From assembly GCF_900221005.1 (NCBI RefSeq), contig NZ_OBQI01000002.1:802575-866574 (forward strand): a DNA stretch of 64,000 bases. Direction: 5' to 3'. The stretch comes from Blastococcus aggregatus. Lineage in GTDB: Bacteria > Actinomycetota > Actinomycetes > Mycobacteriales > Geodermatophilaceae. Made by a program: the position numbers and the translations under genes. Below the pieces are notes generated by a model. That model searched no databases. It was not told where the DNA came from and saw only the letters and a program-made list of their open reading frames with translations. Shown piece after piece: positions 42,724 through 52,550 of the stretch. Each line of letters starts with the position of its first letter. Position 1 is the stretch's first letter.

Positions 42724-44229
42724 GTGTCGGTCCGCGAACAGCCCCCCGTCCAGGGCCGGGCGGCCGGGCCCGTCCTGCTGGTGCTCGCGCTGTCGCTGGT
42801 GGTCACCACGCTCTCGCTGCTGCAGAGCCTGGTCGTCCCCGTCCTCGACCGGATCGCCGCACAGCTGGACGTCTCGCCGAGCGCCGCGGGCTGGGTGCTC
42901 ACCGCCAACCTCCTGGCCGCGGCCGTGCTCACCCCCGTGCTGGGCCGGCTCGGCGATCTCAAGGGCGAGCGGCCGGTCATCATCGGCATCCTCGTGACCG
43001 TCGCGGTGGGCACGGTGCTGGCGATCGCCACCGAGTCGCTGCCGCTGCTGCTCCTGGCCCGGGTCCTCCAGGGCGCCTCCTACGGGCTGTTCCCGCTGTC
43101 GATCAGCGTGCTGCGCCGTGAGCTGCCCGAGCGCCGGCTCGGCATGGGCATGTCCGTGGTCAGCAGCACCCTGGGCGTCGGCGGCGTCGCCGGGCTCGTC
43201 GCGACGGGCCTGCTCGCCGGGGACGACGCCGACTACCGCCGGCCGTTCTGGATCGGCCTGGGCATCACCGTGGTCGCGCTGGTCCTCGCCGTGCGGCTGC
43301 TGCCCCGCCGCCCGGTCACCGCGTCCGGCGGCGTCGACTGGTGGGGTGCGGCCGTCCTCGGCGCCGGCCTGTCGCTGCTGCTGCTGTTCGTCTCGCAGGG
43401 CAACGCGTGGGGCTGGTCCTCCGCTCCGACCCTGGGCTGCCTGGCCGGCGCGGTCGTCGTCCTGAGCGGGTGGACGGTGCTGCAGCGGCGGCTGGCCGCG
43501 CCGCTGGTCCGCCCCGCGATGCTCGCCGACCGCCGCACCATCGTGCCGAACGTCGTCGGCCTGCTCACCGGTGTGGCGATGTTCGCCTCGTTCCTCGCCG
43601 TCCTGCAGTACGTGCAGAGCCCGACGGGGATCACCGGGTACGGCTTCGACGCCACGGTCCTCGAGGCGACGGTGGTCTACCTGCTGCCCGGAGGGGTCGT
43701 CGGCATCCTGCTGGCGCCGTTCGCCGGCTCCGTGGTCACCCGCTTCGGCGGGCTGCCGACCCTGCTCGTCGGCTGGACGTTCGGGCTGGCCGGGTTCGTC
43801 CTGCTCACCTGGTTCCGCAGCGAGCCCTGGGCGGTCATCGCCGCCGGCCTGCTGACCCAGGTGGCGGTCACCGTCGCCTACGCCGCGCTCCCGTCGCTGG
43901 TCGTGCAGGCGGTGCACGAGGACGAGACCGGCGTGGCCAACGCGATCAACTCGATCGCCCGCTCCGTCGGTCAGGCCCTCGGCAGCGCGGTGGCGGTCAC
44001 GCTCATCGCCGCCCACCTGGACCCCGGCACCGGCCTGCCCCGGGACGTCGCCTTCACGCTGGTGGGCGCCGTCGGCATCGGTGCCGCCGTCGCGATCCTG
44101 GTCGCCGCCCTGCTCGGGCTCCGCGCCGACTCCCGCGCGGCGCGGCAGCGGCGGCCGGACCCGCTGACGGAGGTCGAGGAGGCCGTCGCCGGGGCGGGCG
44201 AGTGGTCGCCGGTGTCGGGGATCCGCTGA
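42724..44229 (+). CDS. MFS transporter, DHA2 family
   Basis: 501 residues from GTG 42724 (MSVREQPPVQGRAAG); an in-frame start further upstream has no ribosome site. About 14 membrane helices, with the loop motif GRLGDLKGERPV and RVLQGASYGLFPLSISVLRRELP. Probably an exporter; no local regulator identifies the substrate. Confidence 0.9.
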   Translation: MSVREQPPVQGRAAGPVLLVLALSLVVTTLSLLQSLVVPVLDRIAAQLDVSPSAAGWVLTANLLAAAVLTPVLGRLGDLKGERPVIIGILVTVAVGTVLAIATESLPLLLLARVLQGASYGLFPLSISVLRRELPERRLGMGMSVVSSTLGVGGVAGLVATGLLAGDDADYRRPFWIGLGITVVALVLAVRLLPRRPVTASGGVDWWGAAVLGAGLSLLLLFVSQGNAWGWSSAPTLGCLAGAVVVLSGWTVLQRRLAAPLVRPAMLADRRTIVPNVVGLLTGVAMFASFLAVLQYVQSPTGITGYGFDATVLEATVVYLLPGGVVGILLAPFAGSVVTRFGGLPTLLVGWTFGLAGFVLLTWFRSEPWAVIAAGLLTQVAVTVAYAALPSLVVQAVHEDETGVANAINSIARSVGQALGSAVAVTLIAAHLDPGTGLPRDVAFTLVGAVGIGAAVAILVAALLGLRADSRAARQRRPDPLTEVEEAVAGAGEWSPVSGIR

Positions 44230-44337
44230 TCTCCGTTCGACAACAGCACGCCGGGGCCCGGCATGGAACCGGACGGTCCGGGGCACCGAACCCTCCGACC
44301 TGAAGGCCCGTGCGCCTTCCCCGAACCGGAGGACTCC

Positions 44338-45366
44338 ATGACCCGACCCACCGGCTCGTCCAGCCACGCGAGCGATTCCACCGGCAAGGCCGGCGCCGAC
44401 CCGGCCCCGGACACCGACGTCATCAGCGGCACCCGCGCCGACTACGCGCCCGTCGGCGCCGACCCGAAGCCGACGACGGGCGGCACGATCAAGCGCACGC
44501 TCAAGGAGTTCAGCGAGGACAACCTCACCGACTGGGCCGCGGCGCTGACCTACTACGGCGTCCTGGCGATGTTCCCCGCGCTCATCGCCCTGGTGTCCAT
44601 CGTCGGCCTGCTGACCGAGCCCAAGCAGCTCACCGACGCGCTCACCGAGGTCGTGCCGGCGGACGCCGCCGAGACCCTGAACCCGGTGATCGACCAGATC
44701 GCCGGCAACAGCGGCACCGCCGGCGTCGCGCTGATCATCGGTCTCCTGACGGCCGTCTGGTCGGCCTCGGGCTACGTCGGCGCGTTCACCCGCGCGGCGA
44801 ACGTCGTCTACGAGACGCCCGAGGGACGCAAGGTCTGGAAGCTCAAGCCGCTCCAGCTGCTGGTCACGCTGATCGGGATCCTGTTCGCGGCCATCATCCT
44901 GTCGCTGCTGGTGCTCAGCGGGCCGGTCGTCGACGCGATCGGTTCGGCCATCGGGATCGGTGAGACCGGCCAGAACATCTGGAGCATCGCCAAGTGGCCG
45001 GTCGTGCTCGTCCTGCTCGCCCTGATGATCGCCGTCCTCTACTACGCGACCCCCAACGTGAAGCTCCGCGGCTTCAAGTGGGTCAGCCCCGGCGCCGGCG
45101 TGGCGATCCTCGTGGCGATCGTGGCCTCGGCGGCATTCGCGTTCTACGTGGCCAACTTCGCGGGCTACAACAAGACCTACGGCGCCCTCGCCGGCGTGGT
45201 GATCTTCCTGGTCTGGTTCTGGCTGATCAACGTGGCCCTGCTCTTCGGCATCGAGCTGGACGCCGAGATCGAGCGCACCACGGAGCTGAAGGAGGGCGTG
45301 CCGAGGGCGGAGAAGGAGATCCAGCTCGACGCCCGGGCCAACCCGAAGGACAAGCAGACGACGTAG
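44338..45366 (+). CDS. YihY/BrkB-family membrane protein
   Basis: 342 residues from ATG 44338, GGAGG 6 bases upstream. A Ser/Asp-rich cytoplasmic N-terminus (1-55) precedes the YihY domain with six membrane helices: DWAAALTYYGVLAMFPALIALVSI near the start and the signature YNKTYGALAGVVIFLVWFWL near the end. The tail (ELDAEIERTTELKEG) is acidic and hydrophilic. Function of the family is unsettled; earlier naming as RNase BN was wrong. Followed by a long hairpin. Confidence 0.92.
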   Translation: MTRPTGSSSHASDSTGKAGADPAPDTDVISGTRADYAPVGADPKPTTGGTIKRTLKEFSEDNLTDWAAALTYYGVLAMFPALIALVSIVGLLTEPKQLTDALTEVVPADAAETLNPVIDQIAGNSGTAGVALIIGLLTAVWSASGYVGAFTRAANVVYETPEGRKVWKLKPLQLLVTLIGILFAAIILSLLVLSGPVVDAIGSAIGIGETGQNIWSIAKWPVVLVLLALMIAVLYYATPNVKLRGFKWVSPGAGVAILVAIVASAAFAFYVANFAGYNKTYGALAGVVIFLVWFWLINVALLFGIELDAEIERTTELKEGVPRAEKEIQLDARANPKDKQTT

Positions 45367-45376
45367 CGCCCGCACC

Positions 45377-45442
45377 ATGATCAGAACGCACGGAGGGCTG
45401 TCATCCGACGTCGGATGGCAGCCCTCGGTGCGTGCTGATCAT
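45377..45442. repeat. 66-bp near-perfect inverted repeat (possible terminator or REP-like element)
   Basis: Arms 45377-45408 and 45411-45442, 32 bases each, three mismatches, loop of two (CG). Begins ATGATCAG and ends CTGATCAT. Sits between yihY and an acyl-CoA dehydrogenase read in the same direction; much longer than other terminators in the window. Confidence 0.85.
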
Positions 45443-45483
45443 CCTCATCGACCGACCCACGACTGCAGGGAGACACGACACCC

Positions 45484-46665
45484 ATGAGCGACGCCCCGCC
45501 GGTGACCTCGGACTTCTACGACCTCGAGGCGCTGCTGCCCGAGGACGAGCGTGCGCTCCTGCACCGGGTGCGGGCCTTCATGGACAAGAAGGTCGAGCCG
45601 GTCATCAACGAGTACTGGACCCGCGGCGAGTTCCCGCACGAGCTGATCCCGGGTCTGGCCGAGCTCGGCATCGCCGGCAACCCCTACTCCGGGTACGGCT
45701 GCCCGGGCCGGTCGTCGCTGTTCGACGGCATGGTGGCCATGGAGCTCTCCCGCGGGGACGCCTCGATCTCCACCTTCATGGGGGTGCACGGCGGGCTGGC
45801 CATGGGCTCGATCTACCTCTGCGGCTCCGAGGAGCAGAAGGAGCGCTGGCTGCCGGCGATGGCCCGCATGGAGCTGATCGGCGCCTTCGGGCTGACCGAG
45901 CCGGAGGCCGGCTCCGACATCGCGCGCGGCGCCCGGACGACGGCCCGCCGCGAGGGCGACACCTGGGTCCTCAACGGCGAGAAGAAGTGGATCGGCAACG
46001 CCAGCTTCGCCGACCTGATCATCATCTGGGCCAAGGACGAGGAGACCGACGACGTGCTCGGCTTCGTCGTCGAGAAGGGGACGCCGGGCTTCTCGACCGT
46101 CGACCTCAAGGACAAGATCGCGCTGCGGGTCGTGCAGAACGCGCTGATCACCCTCGAGGACGTCCGCGTGCCGGAGGAGAACCGGCTGCAGGAGGCGCGC
46201 AGCTTCCGCGACACGGCGAAGGTGCTGAAGATGACCCGCGCCGGCGTCGCGTGGTCGTCGGTCGGCTGCTCGCGCGGCGCCTACGAGCACGCGCTGCGCT
46301 ACGCCACCGACCGCGAGCAGTTCGGTCAGCAGATCGCCGAGTTCCAGCTCGTGCAGGACCTGCTGGTGCGGATGCTGGGCAACATCACCGCCTCCGCGGC
46401 CATGTGCGCGCGGCTCTCCCAGCTCCAGGACGAGGGCACGATGAGCGACGAGCAGGCCTCGCTGGCCAAGGCGTTCTGCACCATGCGGATGCGCGAGACG
46501 GTCGGCTACGCCCGCGAGCTGATGGGCGGCAACGGCATCCTGCTGGAGAACCACGTGGGACGGTTCGCCGCCGACGCCGAGGCGATCTACTCCTACGAGG
46601 GCACCCGCGAGGTCAACACGCTGATCGTCGGGCGAGCGGTCACGGGGACGAGCGCGATCACCTGA
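45484..46665 (+). CDS. Acyl-CoA dehydrogenase, glutaryl-CoA-dehydrogenase-like
   Basis: 393 residues, the standard length. Motifs FGLTEPEAGSDIARGARTTA, NGEKKWIGNASFADLIIIWAK, GAYEHALRYATDREQFG and YSYEGTREVNTLIVGRAVTG carry FAD contacts and the catalytic Glu. The opening FYDLEALLPEDERALLHRVR and the GYGCPG motif are typical of glutaryl-CoA dehydrogenases and relatives. Exact substrate unknown. ATG 45484, 41 bases after the 66-bp hairpin. Confidence 0.9.
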   Translation: MSDAPPVTSDFYDLEALLPEDERALLHRVRAFMDKKVEPVINEYWTRGEFPHELIPGLAELGIAGNPYSGYGCPGRSSLFDGMVAMELSRGDASISTFMGVHGGLAMGSIYLCGSEEQKERWLPAMARMELIGAFGLTEPEAGSDIARGARTTARREGDTWVLNGEKKWIGNASFADLIIIWAKDEETDDVLGFVVEKGTPGFSTVDLKDKIALRVVQNALITLEDVRVPEENRLQEARSFRDTAKVLKMTRAGVAWSSVGCSRGAYEHALRYATDREQFGQQIAEFQLVQDLLVRMLGNITASAAMCARLSQLQDEGTMSDEQASLAKAFCTMRMRETVGYARELMGGNGILLENHVGRFAADAEAIYSYEGTREVNTLIVGRAVTGTSAIT

Positions 46666-46751
46666 GCGGGAGCGTTCCGCTTCTCCTGCCGGACCGCGCC
46701 GGGTGTGTTTCAGTGGCCTGAGTCACATCCAGCGCCACGCAGGAGGCCCTC

Positions 46752-48458
46752 ATGACGTCGTCGGCGACCGACCGGGAGACCGCGGAGAGCGCGGCCGAGG
46801 GGGCGCTCGGCCTGGACATGGTCCTGGTCGACGCCGCCCGCGGCCCGCTGCGCCGGATGGTGCCACCGGCGAGCACCGCCCTGCGGTTCGGCGCGGCCCT
46901 GGCCCGCCAGCCGGGCACGGTGGCGCGGCGGACCGGAGAGCTGGCCCGCGAACTCGGCCTGATCACCGTCGGCCGGTCCGAACTCGCCCCGGGCCGCAAG
47001 GACAAGCGGTTCGCCGACCCGGCCTGGACGGGGAACCCGCTGCTGCGCCGGGCGATGCAGACCCACCTCGCCGCCGCGCGCGCGACCTGGGAGCTGATCG
47101 AGGACGCCGACCTCGACTGGCAGGACGACGAGCGGATCCGGTTCACCGCGACGAACCTGGTCGACGCCCTGGCGCCGTCCAACGTGCCGGTGCTCAATCC
47201 GCTGGGCTGGAAGGCGCTGATCGACACCGGCGGCAGGAACGTCGTCCAGGGCCTCCGGCGGATGGCCACGGACCTGGCCGCACCGCCCCGCGTGCCCTCG
47301 ATGGTCGAGCCCGACGCGTTCAGCGTCGGCGAGGACCTCGCGGTGACACCGGGCGTCGTCGTGTTCCGCACCGAGGTGTTCGAGCTGATCCGCTACCACC
47401 CCACGACGGAGACCGTCCGCGAGGTGCCGCTGGTGATCGTGCCGCCGACGATCAACAAGTACTACATCACCGACCTCGCCCCCGGCCGCAGCATCGTCGA
47501 GCACTACGTGGCCGCGGGCCACCAGGTCTTCATGATCTCCTGGCGCAACCCCGACGAACGGCACGCCGAATGGGGCCTGGACACCTACGGTCAGGCCCTC
47601 CTCGACGCGATGGACGCCGTCGAGCAGGCGTCGGGCAGCGAGCGGGTGGCCCTCCAGGCGTTCTGCTCCGGCGGGATCATCACCGCGATGGTGCTGGCCC
47701 ACCTGGCCGCGCAGGGCCGGCAGGACCGGGTGAGCGCGGCCAGCTTCGCCGTCACGGTGCTGGACTGGTCGCGCGCGGGCACCGTCTCGGCGCTGATGGA
47801 CGAGGAGTCGGTGCGGGCGGCGACGGAGAAGTCGCGGCAGAAGGGCTACCTCGACGGCGCACAGCTGGCCGAGGTGTTCGCCTGGCTGCGCCCCAACGAC
47901 CTGATCTGGAACTACTGGGTGAACAACTACCTGCAGGGCAAGCCGCCGCCGAACTTCGACATCCTGTTCTGGAACGCCGACACGACCCGGATGAGCGCGG
48001 GCCTGCACCACGACTTCATCGACGTCGCCCTCGGCAACCAGCTCACCGAGGCCGGCGGCGCGACGATGCTCGGCACGCCCGTGGACCTGTCGACGGTGAC
48101 CGTCGACACCTACGTCACTGCGGGTATCGCCGACCACCTCTGCCCGTGGCAGGCCTGCTACCGCAGCACCCAGCTGCTGGGCGGCGAGAGCCGGTTCATC
48201 CTCTCGACCAGCGGCCACATCGCGTCGCTGGTGAACCCGCCGGGCAACCCGAAGTCCACCTTCCAGGTCGCCGACTCCACCCCGCCGGACCCGGAGGAGT
48301 GGCTGGCCGCCGCCCGCACGGAGAAGGGCTCCTGGTGGCCGGACTTCACCACCTGGCTGGACGAGCGCACCGGCGAGCACGTCCCGGCTCCGACCGATCT
48401 CGGCGGCGGGCTGGAGGTCCTCGGCGACGCTCCGGGCACCTATGTCTTCGACAAGTAG
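46752..48458 (+). CDS. phaC: Poly(3-hydroxyalkanoate) synthase PhaC
   Basis: 568 residues, class I/II length. The lipase-box-like AFCSGGI holds the catalytic cysteine at residue 305; Asp461 is in GIADHLCPW and His489 in STSGHIASLVNPPG, completing the triad. Polymerises (R)-3-hydroxyacyl-CoA into storage granules. AGGAGG ribosome site before ATG 46752. The depolymerase gene overlaps its end by 17 bases, a phaC-phaZ pairing as in pseudomonads. Confidence 0.94.
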   Translation: MTSSATDRETAESAAEGALGLDMVLVDAARGPLRRMVPPASTALRFGAALARQPGTVARRTGELARELGLITVGRSELAPGRKDKRFADPAWTGNPLLRRAMQTHLAAARATWELIEDADLDWQDDERIRFTATNLVDALAPSNVPVLNPLGWKALIDTGGRNVVQGLRRMATDLAAPPRVPSMVEPDAFSVGEDLAVTPGVVVFRTEVFELIRYHPTTETVREVPLVIVPPTINKYYITDLAPGRSIVEHYVAAGHQVFMISWRNPDERHAEWGLDTYGQALLDAMDAVEQASGSERVALQAFCSGGIITAMVLAHLAAQGRQDRVSAASFAVTVLDWSRAGTVSALMDEESVRAATEKSRQKGYLDGAQLAEVFAWLRPNDLIWNYWVNNYLQGKPPPNFDILFWNADTTRMSAGLHHDFIDVALGNQLTEAGGATMLGTPVDLSTVTVDTYVTAGIADHLCPWQACYRSTQLLGGESRFILSTSGHIASLVNPPGNPKSTFQVADSTPPDPEEWLAAARTEKGSWWPDFTTWLDERTGEHVPAPTDLGGGLEVLGDAPGTYVFDK

Positions 48459-49266
48459 CGGCGAGCGCGTCCGCTCGGTCACCGCCGGGGGCCGCACGCT
48501 GCGGACATCGGTCCGGCCGGGCACCGACGACGACGTCCCGCCGCTGCTGCTCATGAACGGGATCGGCGCCAGCCTCGAGGTGCTCCAGCCGTTCGTCGAC
48601 GCGCTGGACGGCCGGCGGACGGTCATCCGGTTCGACGTGCCGGGCGTGGGCGGCTCCCCGCCACCCGTCGTCCCCTACAACCTGGCCACCTTCGCACCGG
48701 TCGTGACGGGGATGCTCGACCGGCTCGGATACGGCGGGGCGGTCGACGTGCTGGGCCTCTCCTGGGGCGGGGGGCTGGCCCAGCACTTCGCCGTCCAGCA
48801 CCGGCGCCGCTGCCGGCGGCTGGTGCTGGCCGCCACCGCCACGGGCGCGCTCATGGTGCCCGCGCACCCCCGCGTGCTGGGGCGCATGCTGACCCCCCGC
48901 CGGCACCGGGACCCGGAGTACGCGCGGCGCATCGCGGGAGAGATCTACGGCGGCTCGATGCGCGCCGAGCCCGAGCGGGCGGCGCGGGCGCTGCACGCCG
49001 CCACCCGCCTGGGCCCGCGCCGCGGGTACTACTTCCAGCTCGCCGCCAGCACCGGCTGGAGCAGCCTGCCGTTCCTCTCGCTGATCCGGCAGCCCACCCT
49101 GGTGCTGGCCGGGGACGACGACCCGATCGTGCCGGTGGTCAACGCCCGCCTCATGTCCCGGCTGCTGCCGCACGCCCGGCTGCACGTCTACGGCGGCGGC
49201 CACATCGCCCTGGTCACCGAGGCCCCCGAGCTCGCGCCCGTGGTGGAGGACTTCCTGGACGGCTGA
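48442..49266 (+). CDS. phaZ: Intracellular PHA depolymerase PhaZ-like alpha/beta hydrolase
   Basis: 274 residues. Nucleophile Ser107 in LGLSWGGGLAQ, oxyanion region MNGIGASLEVLQPFVDAL, acid Asp in AGDDDPIVP and His in YGGGHIAL. Wording such as RRLVLAATATGALMVPAHP and EIYGGSMR is characteristic of medium-chain-length PHA depolymerases. Starts inside the end of phaC (17-base overlap in another frame), so translation is coupled. Recovers carbon from granules. Confidence 0.9.
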   Translation: MSSTSSGERVRSVTAGGRTLRTSVRPGTDDDVPPLLLMNGIGASLEVLQPFVDALDGRRTVIRFDVPGVGGSPPPVVPYNLATFAPVVTGMLDRLGYGGAVDVLGLSWGGGLAQHFAVQHRRRCRRLVLAATATGALMVPAHPRVLGRMLTPRRHRDPEYARRIAGEIYGGSMRAEPERAARALHAATRLGPRRGYYFQLAASTGWSSLPFLSLIRQPTLVLAGDDDPIVPVVNARLMSRLLPHARLHVYGGGHIALVTEAPELAPVVEDFLDG

Positions 49267-49275
49267 GGCGGCTGC

Positions 49276-50172
49276 TCACTGGGCGTCCCACCAGGACGCC
49301 GCCGCCTCGGCCGGGGTGCGGCCGTCGAGCTCCACCGCCCGGTTGAGCTCGATCACCTGCTCGGTCGTCAGCCGGGCGCTCGCCTCCTCCAGCGCCCGGC
49401 GCAACGGCTCGCCCCAGCGCTCGGCGGCCTCGGCGCCGACCATCGGGACGACGTTCTCCCGGGGCTGCAGGGCCCGGTCGTCCTCGAGCAGCGTCACCGG
49501 CGCGACGGCCAGCCGGGCGTCGGTCGTCTCGAGCATGCCGACGTCGACCTGCCCCGACAGCAGCGCCTCGAGCGTCGCACCACGGGTGGGCATGCTCAGC
49601 ACCGCGCCGAACCGCAGGTCGTAGACCCGCTCCAGGCCGAGCAGGCAGAAGGGCCGGGCGGGGCACTCGGGTGGGCCGCCGAAGGCCAGCTCCGGTGCGA
49701 GCGGTGCGAGGTCGGAGAGCGTGCGGACGCCGTGCTCGGCGGCGAAGGAGCGGGTGACGACGAAGCCGTTCTGGTCCTCGGCCGTCGACGGCGCGAGGAC
49801 GTCGACGCCGCGGCCGCCCATGGTCCGCACGAGCACCGCGTGCATCTCCTCGGGCGCGACCGGCGGACGGGCGAACTCCGGCCGGGCGAAGGCCAGCGCC
49901 GTCCCCAGGTAGTCGACGACGACGTCGACGACGCCCTGCTGCAGCGCCGGGGAGACGACCTCCCGGGTGCCGATGCCGTGCTGGACGGACACCGGCAGCC
50001 CGCGGCGGCGGGCCGCCTCGGCGTAGACCTCGACCAGGATCTGGTTCTCCGCGAAGTCGTACGAGGCGAACCGGACGGTGGGGGCCGGCCCCGGGGCTCC
50101 CTCGGCCGGGCCGCCGCCGCAGCCGGCGAGCGCGAGCAGCAGCGCGAGCAGGACCGCCGCCCGTGCCCGCAC
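49276..50172 (-). CDS. Glycine-betaine/choline-type ABC substrate-binding lipoprotein (OpuAC/ProX-like)
   Basis: 298 residues from GTG 50172, GGAGG about 7 bases upstream. Signal peptide with lipobox LALAGC (lipid cysteine residue 18). The type-II binding fold starts VRFASYDFAENQILVEVYAEAARRRGL and includes VVDYLGTALAF, as in OpuAC/ProX proteins that bind quaternary amines. No permease or ATPase gene is adjacent, so partners are elsewhere or missing. Converges on phaZ with nine bases between. Confidence 0.85.
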   Translation of the reverse strand: MRARAAVLLALLLALAGCGGGPAEGAPGPAPTVRFASYDFAENQILVEVYAEAARRRGLPVSVQHGIGTREVVSPALQQGVVDVVVDYLGTALAFARPEFARPPVAPEEMHAVLVRTMGGRGVDVLAPSTAEDQNGFVVTRSFAAEHGVRTLSDLAPLAPELAFGGPPECPARPFCLLGLERVYDLRFGAVLSMPTRGATLEALLSGQVDVGMLETTDARLAVAPVTLLEDDRALQPRENVVPMVGAEAAERWGEPLRRALEEASARLTTEQVIELNRAVELDGRTPAEAAASWWDAQ

Positions 50173-50268
50173 CGCGTCACCTCCGCCCCGCGCGTCCGGT
50201 CACCGTAGAACGGTCCCGGGGCGAAAGGGGATGGTCGCGGCGCGGCTCGGAGGGCACCATTCCCCGGC

Positions 50269-51984
50269 ATGGCGTCCGTGCCGCAGGCACTGCCTCCGAG
50301 GGCCACGGCGGGCCCGACCGTGCGGCCGGGACCGCCGGCCATCGCGCGCGTCCGCCGCCGGCGCCGCCCCTCGGGCGAGCCTCCCGCACTGCCCCGGCAA
50401 CTGCGCGCCTCCGGCAAGTGGTGGCTCGGGCTCAGCGCCGCGGTCGTTCTCGCCTGGGCGGTCGTCGTCGCCACCGGGACCATCCGCTACTTCGACGTCG
50501 CCGACACCCGGGTCCTCCAGGCGTTCGCCGAGCTGCGCTCGCCGGTGGGCGTCGACGTCGCGCAGGTGGCCGGCCTGCTCGCCACCGAGCGGGCCCTGCA
50601 CGTCATGTGGCTGGCCAACCTGGTGCTCCTCGTGGCGTTCCGTCGCTGGCGGCACCTGTTCGTCTGGTTCGGCGTCGTCCTGGTCGTGGTCAACGTGGCC
50701 GCGGTCATGGCGACGACGCTGCAGCGGCCGCGCCCGTTCGAGGTCGAGCTGCTGGGCAGGTGGTCGGGGTTCTCGATGCCCTCGCTGCCCATGACCGTGC
50801 TCGCCGCATTCCTGGTCAGCACCGTCTACGCGCTGGTCCCGCCCGGCCGCAAGCGGACGATCGGCAAGTGGGTGGTCTGCGGGCTGCTCGTGCTCACCGC
50901 GCTGTCGCGGCTGTACCTGGCCCAGGACCACCCCTCCGGCATCGTCGCCGGCGTGGTGCTCGGGGTGGCCGGGCCGCTGGCCGCCTTCCGGCTGCTCACA
51001 CCCAACTCCGTCTACCCGGTGCGCTACAGCCGGGGGCGGCCCGCGCACCTCGACGTCTCCGGGGAGCGCGGCGACGCGATCGTCCGTGCGCTCCAGGACC
51101 AGCTCGGCCTGCTCGCCACCGACGTGACGCCCTTCGGCCTGGCCGGCTCCGGCGGCTCGACCCCGCTGAAGATCACCGTGAAGGCCCACTCCTCGTCGGC
51201 AGCCCAGGAGAGCTGCGTGTTCGGCAAGCTCTACGCGATCACCCACGTCCGCTCCGACCGCTGGTACAAGCTCGGCCGCACCCTGCTGTACGGCCGGCTC
51301 GAGGACGAGAAGCCCTTCCACACCGTCCGGCGGCTGGTGCAGTACGAGGACTACATCCTCCGGCTGTTCTGGGAGGCGTCGCTGCCGGTGCCGCATCCGC
51401 TGGGCATCGTGGAGATCACCCCGGAGCGGGAGTACCTGCTGGTCACCGAGTTCATCGCGGGCGCGCAGGAGGTCGGGGACGCCGAGATCGACGACGAGAT
51501 CATCGACCAGGGGCTGGCCGCGGTCCGCCGGATGTGGGACATCGGCATGGCCCACCGCGACATCAAGCCGGCCAACCTGCTGGTGCGCGACGGCGAACTG
51601 TTCCTCATCGACTCCGCCTTCGCCGAGGTGCGGCCCAGCCCGTGGCGGCAGGCGGTCGACCTGGCCAACATGATGCTCGTCCTGGCCCTGCGCACCGACG
51701 CCGCACGGGTCTACGCCCGCGCCCGACGGCAGTTCAGCGACGAGGAGATCGCCGAGGCCTTCGCCGCGACCCGCGGGCTGACGATGCCCACCCAGCTGCG
51801 CCGGATGCTGCGCCAGCAGGGCCGCGACCTGCACGGCGACTTCCTGCGGCTGCTGCCCTTCCGCCTACCCCCGGTGCACATCCAGCGGTGGACGTGGCGC
51901 CGGTTCGGGCTCACCGCCGTCACCGTCGCCGCGGCCGCCGTCGCCGCCGTCGTCACCGTCGGCCTGCTGGGTTCGCCGCTGTGA
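50269..51984 (+). CDS. Fusion of PAP2-like membrane domain and protein-kinase-like domain
   Basis: 571 residues. After a basic Pro-rich tail, six membrane helices (about 45-240) resemble PAP2 phosphatases: the QRPRP motif is kept, but PSGH reads PSLP and the last motif is SRLYLAQDHPSGI without the final Asp, so phosphatase activity is doubtful. The second half (about 270-540) is a kinase-like fold with catalytic loop AHRDIKPANLLV and LIDSAFAE in place of DFG. One more membrane helix ends the protein (VTVAAAAVAAVVTVGLL). The next two genes overlap in GTGA steps, forming a tight operon. Possibly handles a lipid intermediate; inference only. Confidence 0.75.
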   Translation: MASVPQALPPRATAGPTVRPGPPAIARVRRRRRPSGEPPALPRQLRASGKWWLGLSAAVVLAWAVVVATGTIRYFDVADTRVLQAFAELRSPVGVDVAQVAGLLATERALHVMWLANLVLLVAFRRWRHLFVWFGVVLVVVNVAAVMATTLQRPRPFEVELLGRWSGFSMPSLPMTVLAAFLVSTVYALVPPGRKRTIGKWVVCGLLVLTALSRLYLAQDHPSGIVAGVVLGVAGPLAAFRLLTPNSVYPVRYSRGRPAHLDVSGERGDAIVRALQDQLGLLATDVTPFGLAGSGGSTPLKITVKAHSSSAAQESCVFGKLYAITHVRSDRWYKLGRTLLYGRLEDEKPFHTVRRLVQYEDYILRLFWEASLPVPHPLGIVEITPEREYLLVTEFIAGAQEVGDAEIDDEIIDQGLAAVRRMWDIGMAHRDIKPANLLVRDGELFLIDSAFAEVRPSPWRQAVDLANMMLVLALRTDAARVYARARRQFSDEEIAEAFAATRGLTMPTQLRRMLRQQGRDLHGDFLRLLPFRLPPVHIQRWTWRRFGLTAVTVAAAAVAAVVTVGLLGSPL

Positions 51985-52550
51985 GCCGCCGCCAGGGCGC
52001 GCTGGTCGCGCTCCTCGCGCCGCTGCTGCTCGCCGGGTGCGTCCGGCCGGTGGTCCTGGACTCCGAGGTGGTCGCCTGCCGGGAGGGCGACGAGGGCACG
52101 CCCGCCAACGGCGTGGTCCTGCTCGCCCAGTCCGTGCCGACGGCGACCTGGGTGCCCTGCCTGGAGGTCATCCCGCTGGGCTGGGACGTCTCCGGACTGG
52201 AGGCGACCGACGAGGAGGCCCGGTTCTGGCTGGACTCCGACCGCGACGGCGTGCGCGCCGTGGAGATCCGCCTCGACGAGTCCTGCGACACCGGGGGCGC
52301 CACCCGGATCCCCAGCGACCGCGAGGCGATGCAGCGCTGGGAACGGGTCGCCCAGGTGACGCCGGAGTACGTGGGCACCCGCTACTACGTCTTCGAGGGC
52401 GGCTGCATCAGCGTGCTGTTCCGGCTCTCCGGCGAGAACCGGGCCGAGCCGCTCGGCTTCGCCACCCAGGGCATCGGCACCGTCCCCCGGGACGCGGTCC
52501 GGGCCGCCGTCCGCGAGCAGACCGACGACCGGCTGGAGCTCGACCCGTGA
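51981..52550 (+). CDS. Lipoprotein, unknown function
   Basis: 189 residues from GTG 51981, overlapping the previous stop (GTGA). Signal peptide with lipobox LLLAGC (lipid cysteine about residue 20). The exported part has four cysteines beyond the lipid one (VACREGD, VPCLEV, ESCDTG, GGCISV), enough for two disulfides. No known domain recognised. Its middle position in a three-gene coupled operon suggests it works outside the membrane with the PAP2-kinase and LPG-synthase-like proteins. Confidence 0.8.
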   Translation: MSRRQGALVALLAPLLLAGCVRPVVLDSEVVACREGDEGTPANGVVLLAQSVPTATWVPCLEVIPLGWDVSGLEATDEEARFWLDSDRDGVRAVEIRLDESCDTGGATRIPSDREAMQRWERVAQVTPEYVGTRYYVFEGGCISVLFRLSGENRAEPLGFATQGIGTVPRDAVRAAVREQTDDRLELDP

